NCBI RefSeq assembly: GCF_014648895.1
Contig: NZ_BMRZ01000013.1
Location: 150,840 to 214,839 of the forward strand
Direction of reading: 5' to 3'
DNA: 64,000 nt
Source: Streptomyces tanashiensis
GTDB lineage: Bacteria > Actinomycetota > Actinomycetes > Streptomycetales > Streptomycetaceae
Below the pieces are notes generated by a model. That model searched no databases, was not told where the DNA came from, and was given only the letters and a program-made list of their open reading frames with translations. How positions within the stretch are numbered: position 1 is the first letter of the stretch; the number at the start of each line of letters is the position of its first letter. This document shows, piece by piece, positions 7,861 to 17,650 of this stretch. Both the position numbers and the translations under genes were made by a program.

Positions 7861-8909
7861 CCAGCGGCATCCGCTTCGACGGCGTCACCGTCACGTACGG
7901 GAGCAACACCGTCCTCGACTCCCTCGACCTGACCGTCGAGCCCGGCGAGGCCATGGCCCTCCTCGGACCCTCAGGCTCCGGCAAGACGACCGCGCTGCGG
8001 GCCGTCGCCGGATTCGTCCGGCCCGCCTCCGGGCGGGTGCTCATCGGCGACCGCGACGTCACCGCGCTCCCGCCGTACAAGCGCGGCATCGGCATGGTCG
8101 TCCAGCAGTACGCCCTCTTCCCCCACCTGAAGGTGGAGGCCAACGTCGCCTTCGGCCTGAAGGCCCAGAAGGTGCCGAAGGGCGAGATCCCGGGGCGGGT
8201 CGCCGAAGCCCTGGAGATGACCGGGATGGCGGCCTACGCCCAGCGCCACCCCCGCGAGCTCTCCGGCGGCCAGCAGCAGCGCGTCGCCATCGCCCGCGCG
8301 CTCGCGATCCGCCCCCGGGTGCTCCTCCTCGACGAACCGCTCTCCGCGCTCGACGCCCAGCTGCGCTCAGGGATGCTGGCCGAACTGGCCCGGCTCCACC
8401 GCGAGCTCCCGGACGTGTCGATCCTGTACGTCACCCACGACCAGGTCGAGGCGCTGACCCTCGCCGACCGGATCGCCGTCATGGACCGCGCGCGGCTCCA
8501 GGACTGCGGCACCCCGCAGGACCTCTACCGCCGTCCCCGCACCGAGTTCACGGCCTCGTTCGTCGGCAACGCGAACCTGCTGCCGGTGACGGTGGGCGCG
8601 GGCGGGGTCTCGTTCGAGGGCGTGTCCCTCGACGTCCCGGTCTCCGAGGCGCTTCCGGGAGCGGGTGCCACGCTCTGCGTCCGGCCGCACCTGGTCGGGC
8701 TCGGCCCGGGGCCGAACGCCCTGAGCGGGCGGATCGCCGAGGTGCAGTGGCGGGGGTCCACGCACCGGCTGTACGTGGAGGTGGGCGGGCACCGGGTGAA
8801 GGCGGACGTACGGGAGCTGCGGGAGACGCCTCCACTGGGGGCCGAGGTGACGCTCCACTTCGCGCCGGACGATGCGGTGCTGCTGTCCGCAGGGGTCGGC
8901 AATGACTGA
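7857..8909 (+). CDS. ABC transporter ATP-binding protein (2-aminoethylphosphonate/Fe-spermidine-putrescine type)
   Basis: 350 aa. Walker A GPSGSGKT (Lys43), Q-loop in MVVQQYALFPH, signature LSGGQQQRVAIARAL, Walker B VLLLDEPLSALD and switch VTHDQ. The C-terminal ~110 residues form a TOBE domain (LCVRPHLVGLGPGPNALSG). It powers import through the two permeases that follow. The nearest types are PhnT and the iron/polyamine importers; operon context favours an aminophosphonate. It overlaps the previous gene by 4 nt and the next by 8 nt. Confidence 0.9.
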   Translation: MTSGIRFDGVTVTYGSNTVLDSLDLTVEPGEAMALLGPSGSGKTTALRAVAGFVRPASGRVLIGDRDVTALPPYKRGIGMVVQQYALFPHLKVEANVAFGLKAQKVPKGEIPGRVAEALEMTGMAAYAQRHPRELSGGQQQRVAIARALAIRPRVLLLDEPLSALDAQLRSGMLAELARLHRELPDVSILYVTHDQVEALTLADRIAVMDRARLQDCGTPQDLYRRPRTEFTASFVGNANLLPVTVGAGGVSFEGVSLDVPVSEALPGAGATLCVRPHLVGLGPGPNALSGRIAEVQWRGSTHRLYVEVGGHRVKADVRELRETPPLGAEVTLHFAPDDAVLLSAGVGND

Positions 8910-9807
8910 AGGTCTCATGGAACGGCAGCCCGCACCGGGGGTTGTGCCCACCCTCCCCCAGACTCCGTCCGGGAGGGACTCCCACGCCCCTGGCGGACGC
9001 ATGCCCACAACGGTCCCGGTCTGGCTCTGGGCGCTCCCTCCCGTCGCCGTGCTCGCCGTCGTCTTCCTCTACCCGCTCGCCCTCGTCGTCCAGGAGTCCC
9101 TCGCCCCCGGCGCGTACGCCGAGGTCCTCGCCTCCGTCTCCTTCCGCGAGGCCCTCGTCACCACCATGTGGCTGGCCGTCGCCTCCACCGTCGGCTGCCT
9201 GGTCCTCGGCTTCGTCCTCGCGCTCGTCATCGCGTTCGTGCCCTTCCCCGGCGGGAAGGCGGTGTCGAAGTTCATCGACGTCTTCCTCTCCTTCCCCTCC
9301 TTCCTGATCACGCTCGCCCTGCTGTTCCTCTACGGCACGGTCGGCATGGCCAACGGGATCTGGACCGACGTCACCGGCGACCCGGCGGGACCCTTCCGGT
9401 TCCTCAGCACCCCGTGGGGCGTGCTCCTCGCCGAGATCACGTACTTCACCCCGTTCGTGATGCGTCCGCTCCTGGCCGCCTTCTCCCAGATGGAGACCGC
9501 CCAGCTGGAGGTGGCGTCCTCGCTCGGCGCGCGGCCGCTGCGGATCGTCCGGCAGGTGATCCTGCCCGAGGCCCTGCCCGCGCTCGCCGCCGGCGGCAGC
9601 CTCGTCCTCGTCATGTGCCTCAACGAGTTCGGGATCGTCCTCTTCACCGGCGCCAAGGGCGTCACGACCCTCCCGATGCTCGTCTACGGCAAGGCGATCC
9701 TCGAATCGGACTACGCCGCCGCCTGCGTCGTGGCCGTCGTCAACGTCGCCCTGTCGGTCGGCCTCTACGTCCTCTACCGGGGGGTGAGCCGCCGTGCTGG
9801 TGCATAG
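8902..9807 (+). CDS. ABC transporter permease (aminophosphonate-type, first subunit)
   Basis: About 301 aa with six hydrophobic segments from PVWLWALPPVAVLAVVF onward. The EAA loop that docks the ATPase is in SLGARPLRIVRQVILPEALPAL in the last third. ATG 8902 overlaps the upstream stop. The first ~40 residues are Pro/Gly-rich and are encoded largely by a GTTGTG...CACAAC repeat element at 8941-9011, so functional translation may instead begin at ATG 9001 (MPTTVPVW), which lies in that element. It is the partner of the permease at 9794, with which it overlaps by 14 nt. Confidence 0.87.
   Translation: MTEGLMERQPAPGVVPTLPQTPSGRDSHAPGGRMPTTVPVWLWALPPVAVLAVVFLYPLALVVQESLAPGAYAEVLASVSFREALVTTMWLAVASTVGCLVLGFVLALVIAFVPFPGGKAVSKFIDVFLSFPSFLITLALLFLYGTVGMANGIWTDVTGDPAGPFRFLSTPWGVLLAEITYFTPFVMRPLLAAFSQMETAQLEVASSLGARPLRIVRQVILPEALPALAAGGSLVLVMCLNEFGIVLFTGAKGVTTLPMLVYGKAILESDYAAACVVAVVNVALSVGLYVLYRGVSRRAGA
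8941..9011. repeat. Streptomyces-type GTTGTG...CACAAC palindromic element inside a gene start
   Basis: The outer ends GTTGTGCCCACCC and GCATGCCCACAAC enclose a GC-rich hairpin with CTCCCCCAG and GGGAGGG arms. Related elements occur at 22286-22354 and 22475-22518. Members of this family are usually intergenic; this one is read through as the N-terminus of the permease. Confidence 0.65.
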
Positions 9808-10591
9808 CCGTACGGGCCGGTGGACCGCATGGGCCCTGTTCGCGGTCCTCTTCGTCCCGCTGTTCGCCCTGCCCCTCCTCGTCATCCTCGCCGCCTCGTT
9901 CTCCACGCACTGGTCCGGCGCCTTCCCCTCCGGACCCACCGCCGCCCACTACACGGCGGCCGTGCGCGGGGAGTCCCTCCAGGCGCTCACCACCAGCCTG
10001 ATCACGGCCGTCACCGCGAGCGTGATCGCGCTGACCGTCGGCACCTGGGCCGCGCTCGCCGCGGCGGCCCTCGGCAAGAAGGGCAGGAGGGTCCTCGACG
10101 CCCTGTTCATGCTGCCGGTCGCGGTGCCGTCGGTGGTCGTCGGCCTCGCCGTCCTCGTCGCCTTCTCGCAGCCGCCGATGCTCCTCAACGGCACCCGCTG
10201 GATCGTGATCCTCGCGCACACCGTCCTCGTCACGGCGTTCGCCCACCAGTCGGTCTCGGCCGCCATCCGGCGCCTGGACCCGATGTACGAGCAGGCGGCG
10301 GCCAGTCTCGGCGCCCGCCCCTCGTACGTGCTGCTCCGGGTGAAGCTCCCGCTGCTGCTGCCGTCCCTGAACGCGGCCGCCGGGCTCTGCTTCGCCCTGT
10401 CCATGGGAGAGCTCAGCGCCACGATGATGCTCTACCCGCCGGACTGGACACCGCTGCCGGTGCTCATCTTCACCGCGACCGACCGCGGCTCCCTGTTCAC
10501 CGGCTCGGCGCTCGCCGTGGTCCTCATGGCCGCGACCCTGCTGGCCCTGCTCGCCGTCTCCCGTATCCGCACCAGAGCCTCGTACCGCTGA
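9794..10591 (+). CDS. ABC transporter permease (aminophosphonate-type, second subunit)
   Basis: 265 aa, six hydrophobic segments (ALFAVLFVPLFALPLLVILAA; VPSVVVGLAVLVAF; IVILAHTVLVTAFA and others) with the EAA loop at AAASLGARPSYVLLRVKLPLLLPSL. GTG 9794 overlaps the stop of the first permease. It would form the heterodimeric channel of a PhnU/PhnV- or PotB/PotC-like importer. The transported compound is inferred from the oxidase and phosphonatase upstream. Confidence 0.88.
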   Translation: MLVHSRTGRWTAWALFAVLFVPLFALPLLVILAASFSTHWSGAFPSGPTAAHYTAAVRGESLQALTTSLITAVTASVIALTVGTWAALAAAALGKKGRRVLDALFMLPVAVPSVVVGLAVLVAFSQPPMLLNGTRWIVILAHTVLVTAFAHQSVSAAIRRLDPMYEQAAASLGARPSYVLLRVKLPLLLPSLNAAAGLCFALSMGELSATMMLYPPDWTPLPVLIFTATDRGSLFTGSALAVVLMAATLLALLAVSRIRTRASYR

Positions 10592-10625
10592 ATCCCCGCT
10601 GAGAGCATCAGGAGAGAACAACGTT

Positions 10626-11684
10626 ATGCGTACGTACGCCAAGCCGGTCGCCGCCGTCACCGGCACCCTCGTCCTCGCCGCCGGTCTCACCGCCTGCGAC
10701 GGCTCCTCCGCCGCCTCCGACGAGAAGGTCGTCACCGTCTACAGCGCCGACGGCCTCAAGGGCGAGGCGGGCGACGGCTGGTACGACAAGGTCTTCGCCG
10801 ACTTCGAGAAGCAGACCGGCATCAAGGTCAAGTACGTCGAGGGCGGCTCCGGCGAGATGGTGCAGCGCGCCCTCCGCGAGAAGAGCAACACCCAGGCCGA
10901 CGTCCTCGTCACCCTGCCGCCCTTCATCCAGCAGGCCGGCTCCAAGGGCCTGCTCCAGTCGTACGAGCCGAAGGGCGCCGACCAGGTGAACGGCGGCGAC
11001 AAGTCCGGCGACGGCACCTGGACCTCCGTCGTCAACAACTACTTCGGCTTCGTCCACAACAAGAAGGAGCTTCCCGAGGCCCCCAAGACCTGGGAGGAGC
11101 TCCTCGACGGGAAGTACAAGGACAAGCTGCAGTACTCCACCCCCGGCGTCGCGGGCGACGGCACGGCCGTCCTCATCAAGGCGATGCACGACTTCGGCGG
11201 CAAGGAGCCGGCCATGGAGTACCTGAAGAAGCTCCAGGCCAACAACGTCGGCCCCTCCTCCTCCACCTCCAAGCTCGCCCCCAAGGTGGACAAGGGCGAA
11301 CTCCTCGTCGCCAACGGCGACGTCCAGATGAACTTCGCCCAGTCCAAGTCCATGCCGAACCTCGGCATCTGGTTCCCGGCGAAGGGCGGCGGCAAGCCCA
11401 CCACCTTCGCCCTGCCGTACGCGGCCGGCCTGGTGAACAAGGCCCCGCACGGCGAGAACGGCAGGAAGCTCCTCGACTTCATGCTGAGCGAGGGCGCCCA
11501 GCGCCAGGTCAGCGCGATCGGCGGCGGCTTCCCGGCCCGCAAGGACGTCAAGGCCACCGACGCCAACGCCATCGAGCTCGCCAAGCTGATGGAGGGCGTC
11601 GAGGTCTTCGAGCCGGACTGGGCCGACATCGACAAGAACCTCGCGGCGTACGTCGACGCGTGGAAGTCCGCGACCGGAAGCTAA
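10626..11684 (+). CDS. Solute-binding lipoprotein of the aminophosphonate-type importer
   Basis: 352 aa. Signal peptide with lipobox LTAC (Cys21) and mature start CDGSSAASDEKVVTVYSADGL. The fold is the iron/2-aminoethylphosphonate binding class (periplasmic-binding cluster D), with YVEGGSGEMVQRALREK and APKVDKGELLVANGDVQM. A good GGAGAG ribosome site lies at 10611-10616, 9 nt upstream. It follows the second permease by 34 bp and delivers ligand to it from the outer membrane face. It could in principle bind Fe(III), but no Tyr-Tyr pair typical of ferric-binding proteins was noticed. The context favours a phosphonate. Confidence 0.86.
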   Translation: MRTYAKPVAAVTGTLVLAAGLTACDGSSAASDEKVVTVYSADGLKGEAGDGWYDKVFADFEKQTGIKVKYVEGGSGEMVQRALREKSNTQADVLVTLPPFIQQAGSKGLLQSYEPKGADQVNGGDKSGDGTWTSVVNNYFGFVHNKKELPEAPKTWEELLDGKYKDKLQYSTPGVAGDGTAVLIKAMHDFGGKEPAMEYLKKLQANNVGPSSSTSKLAPKVDKGELLVANGDVQMNFAQSKSMPNLGIWFPAKGGGKPTTFALPYAAGLVNKAPHGENGRKLLDFMLSEGAQRQVSAIGGGFPARKDVKATDANAIELAKLMEGVEVFEPDWADIDKNLAAYVDAWKSATGS

Positions 11685-11718
11685 GAGTTCACCGCACGGC
11701 TCTGGAAAGCCTCCGAAC

Positions 11719-11747
11719 ATCGCGGAAAGATAACGGGTACGGACCAA
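11719..11747 (+). promoter_or_regulatory. Shared 29-nt promoter element, copy B
   Basis: Second copy of the element at 5953-5981, same orientation, 24 of 29 positions identical, ending 68 bp before the phosphodiesterase start. Inside it GGT-N4-ACC is a short palindrome. The matching distance to the start codons in both copies supports a shared promoter or operator. Confidence 0.65.
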
Positions 11748-11815
11748 CGCCCCTGGGAAATCAGGGGCGTTGCCATGCCCAGACACCTTCCACGGACTCC
11801 ACGGAGGACTCCGAC

Positions 11816-13357
<1,542 letters not shown>

Positions 13358-13437
13358 CTACCCTGGGGGCGTCGCCACAGCGCTGTCGCGGCGCCCCCAG
13401 CACACCGCACGTTTTGTACGGCAGGAGTCCCGCACCC

Positions 13438-14217
13438 ATGGCAGAGCGCAAGCCGATCGAATCCTGGCTGACCGACATGGACGGCGTCCTCATCCACGAG
13501 GGCGTGCCGATCCCCGGCGCCGACGCGTTCATCAAGAAGCTGCGGGAGACCGGGAAGCCGTTCCTGGTCCTCACCAACAACTCGATCTACACGGCCCGCG
13601 ACCTGCACGCCCGCCTCGCCCGGATGGGCCTGGAGGTCCCCGTCGAGAACATCTGGACCTCGGCCCTCGCCACCGCCAAGTTCCTCGACGACCAGCGCCC
13701 GGGCGGCACCGCGTACGTGATCGGCGAGGCCGGCCTCACCACCGCCCTCCACGACATCGGCTACGTCCTCACCGACCACGACCCGGACTACGTGGTGCTC
13801 GGCGAGACCCGTACGTACTCCTTCGAGGCGATGACCAAGGCCGTCCGTCTCATCAACGCCGGCGCCCGCTTCATCTGCACCAACCCCGACGAGACCGGCC
13901 CGTCCCTGGAGGGCCCGCTCCCGGCCACCGGCTCCGTCGCCGCGCTCATCACGAAGGCCACCGGCAAGGAGCCGTACTTCGCGGGCAAGCCGAACCCGCT
14001 CATGATGCGCACCGGCCTCAACGCGATCGGCGCCCACTCCGAGTCCAGCGCGATGATCGGCGACCGCATGGACACCGACATCCTGGCCGGTCTGGAGGCG
14101 GGCATGCAGACCTTCCTGGTCCTGACCGGCCTGACGACGCAGGCGGAGATCGACCGCTTCCCGTTCCGCCCGTCGAAGATCGTCCCGTCGATCGCGGACA
14201 TCGTCGACCGCGTGTGA
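13438..14217 (+). CDS. HAD-IIA (NagD-like) phosphatase
   Basis: 259 aa. Motif I DMDGVLIHEG, the NagD-type cap with VLTNNSIYTARDL, Lys in GKPNPLMM and motif IV MIGDRMDTDI. It is complete for the family and predicted to dephosphorylate small phosphoesters, often nucleotides or sugar phosphates. It begins 80 bp after the phosphodiesterase and may share its transcript. Whether it acts in the same pathway is unclear. ATG 13438 follows a GCAGGAG site. Confidence 0.88.
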   Translation: MAERKPIESWLTDMDGVLIHEGVPIPGADAFIKKLRETGKPFLVLTNNSIYTARDLHARLARMGLEVPVENIWTSALATAKFLDDQRPGGTAYVIGEAGLTTALHDIGYVLTDHDPDYVVLGETRTYSFEAMTKAVRLINAGARFICTNPDETGPSLEGPLPATGSVAALITKATGKEPYFAGKPNPLMMRTGLNAIGAHSESSAMIGDRMDTDILAGLEAGMQTFLVLTGLTTQAEIDRFPFRPSKIVPSIADIVDRV

Positions 14218-14291
14218 GGGGAAGGGCGTCCCTCCCCTGCGGATGCGAGAAGCACGGATCCGGGTGACCCTGCCATTATCAGGAGGTCACG

Positions 14292-14903
14292 ATGCGTTCA
14301 GGTCCCATTGCTCTCCGTGCCGCAGGGGCGGCCCTGGTGCTGGTACTGGCACCGGCGGCCGGTGGCGCGTCCGCCCACGACGGGGTGAAGGCCACCGTCA
14401 CCCCGTCCACCGCCTCGCCCGGCGCCGACGTCGACGTCCGCGTCCAGGGGTGCAAGGGCACGACCGGGGCCGCCACGTCCCACGCGTTCGTCGCCGACGC
14501 CGAGCTGACCGGCAGGGACGGCGGAGGTCACCCGCTCTTCGGCGACACCACGATCAGGTCCGGCCTCCAGGACGGTACGTACAAGGTCAGTGTGGTCTGC
14601 GACGGACACGAGCACCGGGACGTCGGCACCGTACGGGTCAAGCACCACCAGGAGCCCACCCACCGGCCGACCCACCACCCGAGCCCGGTCGCCCCGGTCC
14701 GGGCCGGCGGGGGAGGCACCGCCGCCTTCGCCGCCCCGGCGGCCCCCGGTGTCGCCCAGACGACCTCCGAGAGCGGCCTCGGCACCCCGTACACCCTGCT
14801 CGGCCTCGGCATGGCCGCGATCGCCGCCGTGGCGGTCGCCTTCCGCAGCACCCGCCGCCGCGCCGCGGGGCCCGGCACGGGTACCGGTACCGGCGGGGAG
14901 TGA
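14292..14903 (+). CDS. Secreted, C-terminally membrane-anchored protein
   Basis: 203 aa. Signal peptide (ALVLVLAPAAGGASA), a ~95-residue Ig-like extracellular domain (VKATVTPSTASPGADVDVRV, with Cys pair CKG/VCDG), a His/Pro-rich linker, a hydrophobic segment (TLLGLGMAAIAAVAVAF) and RSTRRR. There is no LPXTG-like motif before the TM, so it is probably membrane-held. A perfect AGGAGG lies 6 nt before ATG 14292. It is 2 bp from the class F sortase gene; the two are a typical Streptomyces pair and are surely cotranscribed. The sortase may use a different substrate. Confidence 0.8.
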   Translation: MRSGPIALRAAGAALVLVLAPAAGGASAHDGVKATVTPSTASPGADVDVRVQGCKGTTGAATSHAFVADAELTGRDGGGHPLFGDTTIRSGLQDGTYKVSVVCDGHEHRDVGTVRVKHHQEPTHRPTHHPSPVAPVRAGGGGTAAFAAPAAPGVAQTTSESGLGTPYTLLGLGMAAIAAVAVAFRSTRRRAAGPGTGTGTGGE

Positions 14904-14905
14904 CC

Positions 14906-15580
14906 GTGTCGTCCGGAACCCGCCCGGCGGGCACCGGGCGCTTCGTCACCGGCGTGACCTGGGCGGTCCTGCTCTCCGGGCTCTGGCTCTGGGGCCGTGA
15001 GGCCACCGACGGCCCCGGGGGCAGCTCCGCGCCGACCACCGGCGACATCGCCGCGGTCGGCCGCCCGCCCGGAGTCGAGCTGCCCCCGGCCCGCGACCCG
15101 CTGCCGGGCCTCGCGCCCCGGCGGGTCGACATCCCCTCCCTGGGCATCAGCGCGCCGGTCGTGGCGCGCGGCCTGGACGACACGGGCGCCGTCGATCCGC
15201 CGCCGTACGCGATGCCGCACACGGTCGGCTGGTTCGGTTCCGGCACCCGGCCGGGCGCGGCCGGCGCGGCCCTCCTCGTCGGACACGTCGACACCGAGAC
15301 CCGCCCGGCCGTCTTCTACGGCCTGAGCGCGGCCCGCCCGGGCGCGAAGGTCCGTGTCACCCGGACGGACGGATCGATCGCCGAGTTCACCGTCGACGAC
15401 GTCCAGGTCTTTCCGCGCGAGGACTTCGACGCGGGCAAGGTCTACGGTGCCCGCGACCCCCACCGCGCCGAGCTCCGCCTGATCACCTGCGGCGGCACCT
15501 TCGACCGGGCGGCGGGGACGTACACGGCGAACGTGGTGGTCTCGGCGTACCTGACGGGATCGGGCGCGTCGAGCGGCTGA
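14906..15580 (+). CDS. Class F sortase
   Basis: 224 aa. N-terminal membrane anchor (FVTGVTWAVLLSGLWLWG), Pro-rich spacer, then the sortase barrel with VDIPSLGISAPVV, catalytic His127 in LVGHVDT, Cys195 in LITCGGTFD and Arg201 or a later Arg as third residue. Class F enzymes are common in actinobacteria and work alongside class E, but most of their substrates are unknown. The pairing with the secreted protein just upstream (2-bp gap) is the main clue. GTG 14906 is the first in-frame start after the neighbour's stop. Confidence 0.9.
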   Translation: MSSGTRPAGTGRFVTGVTWAVLLSGLWLWGREATDGPGGSSAPTTGDIAAVGRPPGVELPPARDPLPGLAPRRVDIPSLGISAPVVARGLDDTGAVDPPPYAMPHTVGWFGSGTRPGAAGAALLVGHVDTETRPAVFYGLSAARPGAKVRVTRTDGSIAEFTVDDVQVFPREDFDAGKVYGARDPHRAELRLITCGGTFDRAAGTYTANVVVSAYLTGSGASSG

Positions 15581-15857
15581 GCAGCCGAGCGGCTGGGCGG
15601 TACGGGGGCGGGGCCGGGTCTCGGCGGGCGGGGGCGACGGCGGACCGGGCCTCGGTCGGCGGGGGCCGCGTCCCGGGCCGCCGCCGACCGGGCCGGTCCT
15701 CGACCGCGGGACTCACGGGCCGCGGGAGGAGCCCGGTGCCGCCGCGGGAGGTCGGGGTTCCGCACACTGTAGAGGCCCTGCGCCCGCCCGGCCCAGGGAT
15801 GTGCCGTAACTGGCCGACGACGCACGGTAGTTGAAGCGAAACGCCCGGAGAAAGACC

Positions 15858-15888
15858 AAGACCCCCTCACCATCGGTGAGGGGGTCTT
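15858..15888 (-). terminator. Hairpin terminator of tRNA-Lys copy 1
   Basis: Perfect 13-bp stem AAGACCCCCTCAC / GTGAGGGGGTCTT with loop CATCG, 9 nt beyond the tRNA 3' end. The 277 bp between the sortase stop and this hairpin show only GC-rich sequence; an antisense frame there (15442-15873) has no family features. Confidence 0.85.
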
Positions 15889-15897
15889 GACTCTGCG

Positions 15898-15971
15898 TGC
15901 GCCGCCAGGGACTCGAACCCCGGACCCGCTGATTAAGAGTCAGCTGCTCTAACCAACTGAGCTAGCGGCGC
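15898..15971 (-). tRNA. tRNA-Lys (anticodon CTT), copy 1
   Basis: Reading the minus strand, GCGCCGC acceptor, D-loop GCTCAGTTGGTTAGAGC, anticodon stem-loop CTGACTCTTAATCAG, TPsiC arm GGTTCGAGTCC and closing GCGGCGC-A. CTT reads AAG codons. The 3' CCA is not encoded. The gene is identical to those at 24556 and 32475. Confidence 0.97.
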
Positions 15972-16155
15972 CTGCTGACAGAGAGAACTCTACCTGACGT
16001 GAGGGTGTGCTCCTGACCAATACCGGTCGGCTCCGGCCTGTCGGATGGTCGTATGAGGCCTTCGATCCGTCAAAATGCGATTTGTCCAGACAGTTGAGAC
16101 ACTGACGCCCGAAACAAGGGTCAAAAAGATCTTGACGAGTGTGGAGGGGAATCGC

Positions 16156-17625
16156 ATGAGCGTGCCGGTCTTCGAGGAGTTCGAACCCGCGGCCGACTGC
16201 GGCTGCCCGGGCTGCGCCCGGCAGCGGCGTGACCTCGCCCTGGGTCTGCCCGTCCGGGCGGGGGGCCACCCGGCTGCGCACGGCGCCCGCCGGGCGCTGG
16301 TCCTGGTGACGGCGGCGGGCGTGGTCCTGGGCGGGGGCGGGACCGGAGCGGCGACGGCCCTCACCGGCCCGTCGGGCCCGCTCGCCCCGGCGGACGCGCC
16401 GGCAGACACGCCGGGCGCGGCGCCGGAAGCGGACCCGGTGGACGGCGACCCGGTGTTCGCGGCCCCGGCGGTCCTTCTCGAGCCGGCGACGGCCCCGCCC
16501 TCCGACTCGGCCGGCGCGGTCGACACCCCCTGGCCGGGGCCCGAGACTCCGCAGGGCGGGCGGGGGCCGCTGCACGGCGCACCGGGACCCGGCCCGGACC
16601 CGGGCCCGATCGCGGTTCCGACGACCAGTCAGACCGCGACGGAGGCGCTGCGGCCGACGACCCGCGCGGAGATCATCAACCGGGCCAAGAAGTGGGTCTC
16701 CGCACAGGTCCCGTACTCGATGGAGAAGTACTGGTCGGACGGGTACCGCCAGGACTGCTCCGGCTACATCTCCATGGCCTGGAACCTGCGCAGCAACGAG
16801 TGGACCGGCAGCCTCGACCGATTCGCCGAACGGATCGACCGCACCGAGCTCCAGCCCGGCGACATCCTCCTCTTCCACAACCCGGCCAACCCGACCCGCG
16901 GCTCGCACGTCACGATCTTCGGCGGCTGGACCGACTACACCCACACCTCCTACACCGCCTACGAGCAGACGAAGCCGCGCACGCGGAAGCAGGCGACGCC
17001 CATGGCGTACTGGGAGAACTCCGACCGGTACGTGGCCTACCGCTACAAGGGCGTGGTGAGCGGCGCCACCGGCGGCGGCGCGGAGCCCACGGAGGCGGCG
17101 CCGTACCCGGGGGCGGGGAGGTTCGGCCCGGGCGCGAACAACGCGTACGTCACCCGGCTCGGACAGCTCCTCGTCGAGCGCGGCGGCAAGAAGTTCTACA
17201 CCCGCGGGCCCGGCCCGAAGTGGGGCGAGGCGGACCGCCGGGCGACCCAGGCGTTCCAGCTCGCGCAGGGCTGGAAGGGCAGGGAGGCGGACGGCCTGCC
17301 CGGCCCGCAGACGTGGAAGCTCCTCGTGACCGGCGGGGGCAAGGACATCGGCGGTTCGAGTGGTTCGGGCGGTCCCAGCACGAATGCGACGGGGTTTCCC
17401 GGGCGTGGCTACTTCCGTCCGGGCCAATCCAACGCATATGTGGAGAAGCTGGGCAAACAACTGGTGAAGCGGGGCTTCGGCAAGCACTACCTGTCGGGAC
17501 CCGGTCCGCGCTGGACGGAGGCGGACCGCCGCAACGTCGAGGCGTTCCAGCGGGCACAGGGCTGGCGCGGCGCAGCGGCCGACGGCTACCCGGGCCCGGA
17601 GACCTGGCGGCGTTTGTTCCGATGA
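16156..17625 (+). CDS. NlpC/P60-like cell-wall hydrolase with two peptidoglycan-binding domains
   Basis: 489 aa. Cys-rich N-terminus (DCGCPGCARQR), a TM or signal-anchor at ~46-70, Pro/Ala linker, then a papain-like domain at ~165-300 with Cys201 in QDCSGYISMAWN and His251 in GSHVTIF, the pair expected of an NlpC/P60 gamma-glutamyl hydrolase. Two related ~75-residue C-terminal repeats (RFGPGANNAYVTRLGQLLV; YFRPGQSNAYVEKLGKQLV) are peptidoglycan-binding modules each ending PGPQTW or PGPETW. GGAGGGG precedes ATG 16156. It is followed at 25 bp by an SPFH gene and probably forms an operon with it. Inferred role: wall remodelling. Confidence 0.85.
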   Translation: MSVPVFEEFEPAADCGCPGCARQRRDLALGLPVRAGGHPAAHGARRALVLVTAAGVVLGGGGTGAATALTGPSGPLAPADAPADTPGAAPEADPVDGDPVFAAPAVLLEPATAPPSDSAGAVDTPWPGPETPQGGRGPLHGAPGPGPDPGPIAVPTTSQTATEALRPTTRAEIINRAKKWVSAQVPYSMEKYWSDGYRQDCSGYISMAWNLRSNEWTGSLDRFAERIDRTELQPGDILLFHNPANPTRGSHVTIFGGWTDYTHTSYTAYEQTKPRTRKQATPMAYWENSDRYVAYRYKGVVSGATGGGAEPTEAAPYPGAGRFGPGANNAYVTRLGQLLVERGGKKFYTRGPGPKWGEADRRATQAFQLAQGWKGREADGLPGPQTWKLLVTGGGKDIGGSSGSGGPSTNATGFPGRGYFRPGQSNAYVEKLGKQLVKRGFGKHYLSGPGPRWTEADRRNVEAFQRAQGWRGAAADGYPGPETWRRLFR

Positions 17626-17650
17626 CCCCGAGAGCATGAGGTGGACCCGA

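Noticed and set aside
15442..15873. 143-codon minus-strand frame in the gap after the sortase
   Set aside because: No family motif, overlaps the sortase 3' end and part of the tRNA terminator; treated as non-coding.
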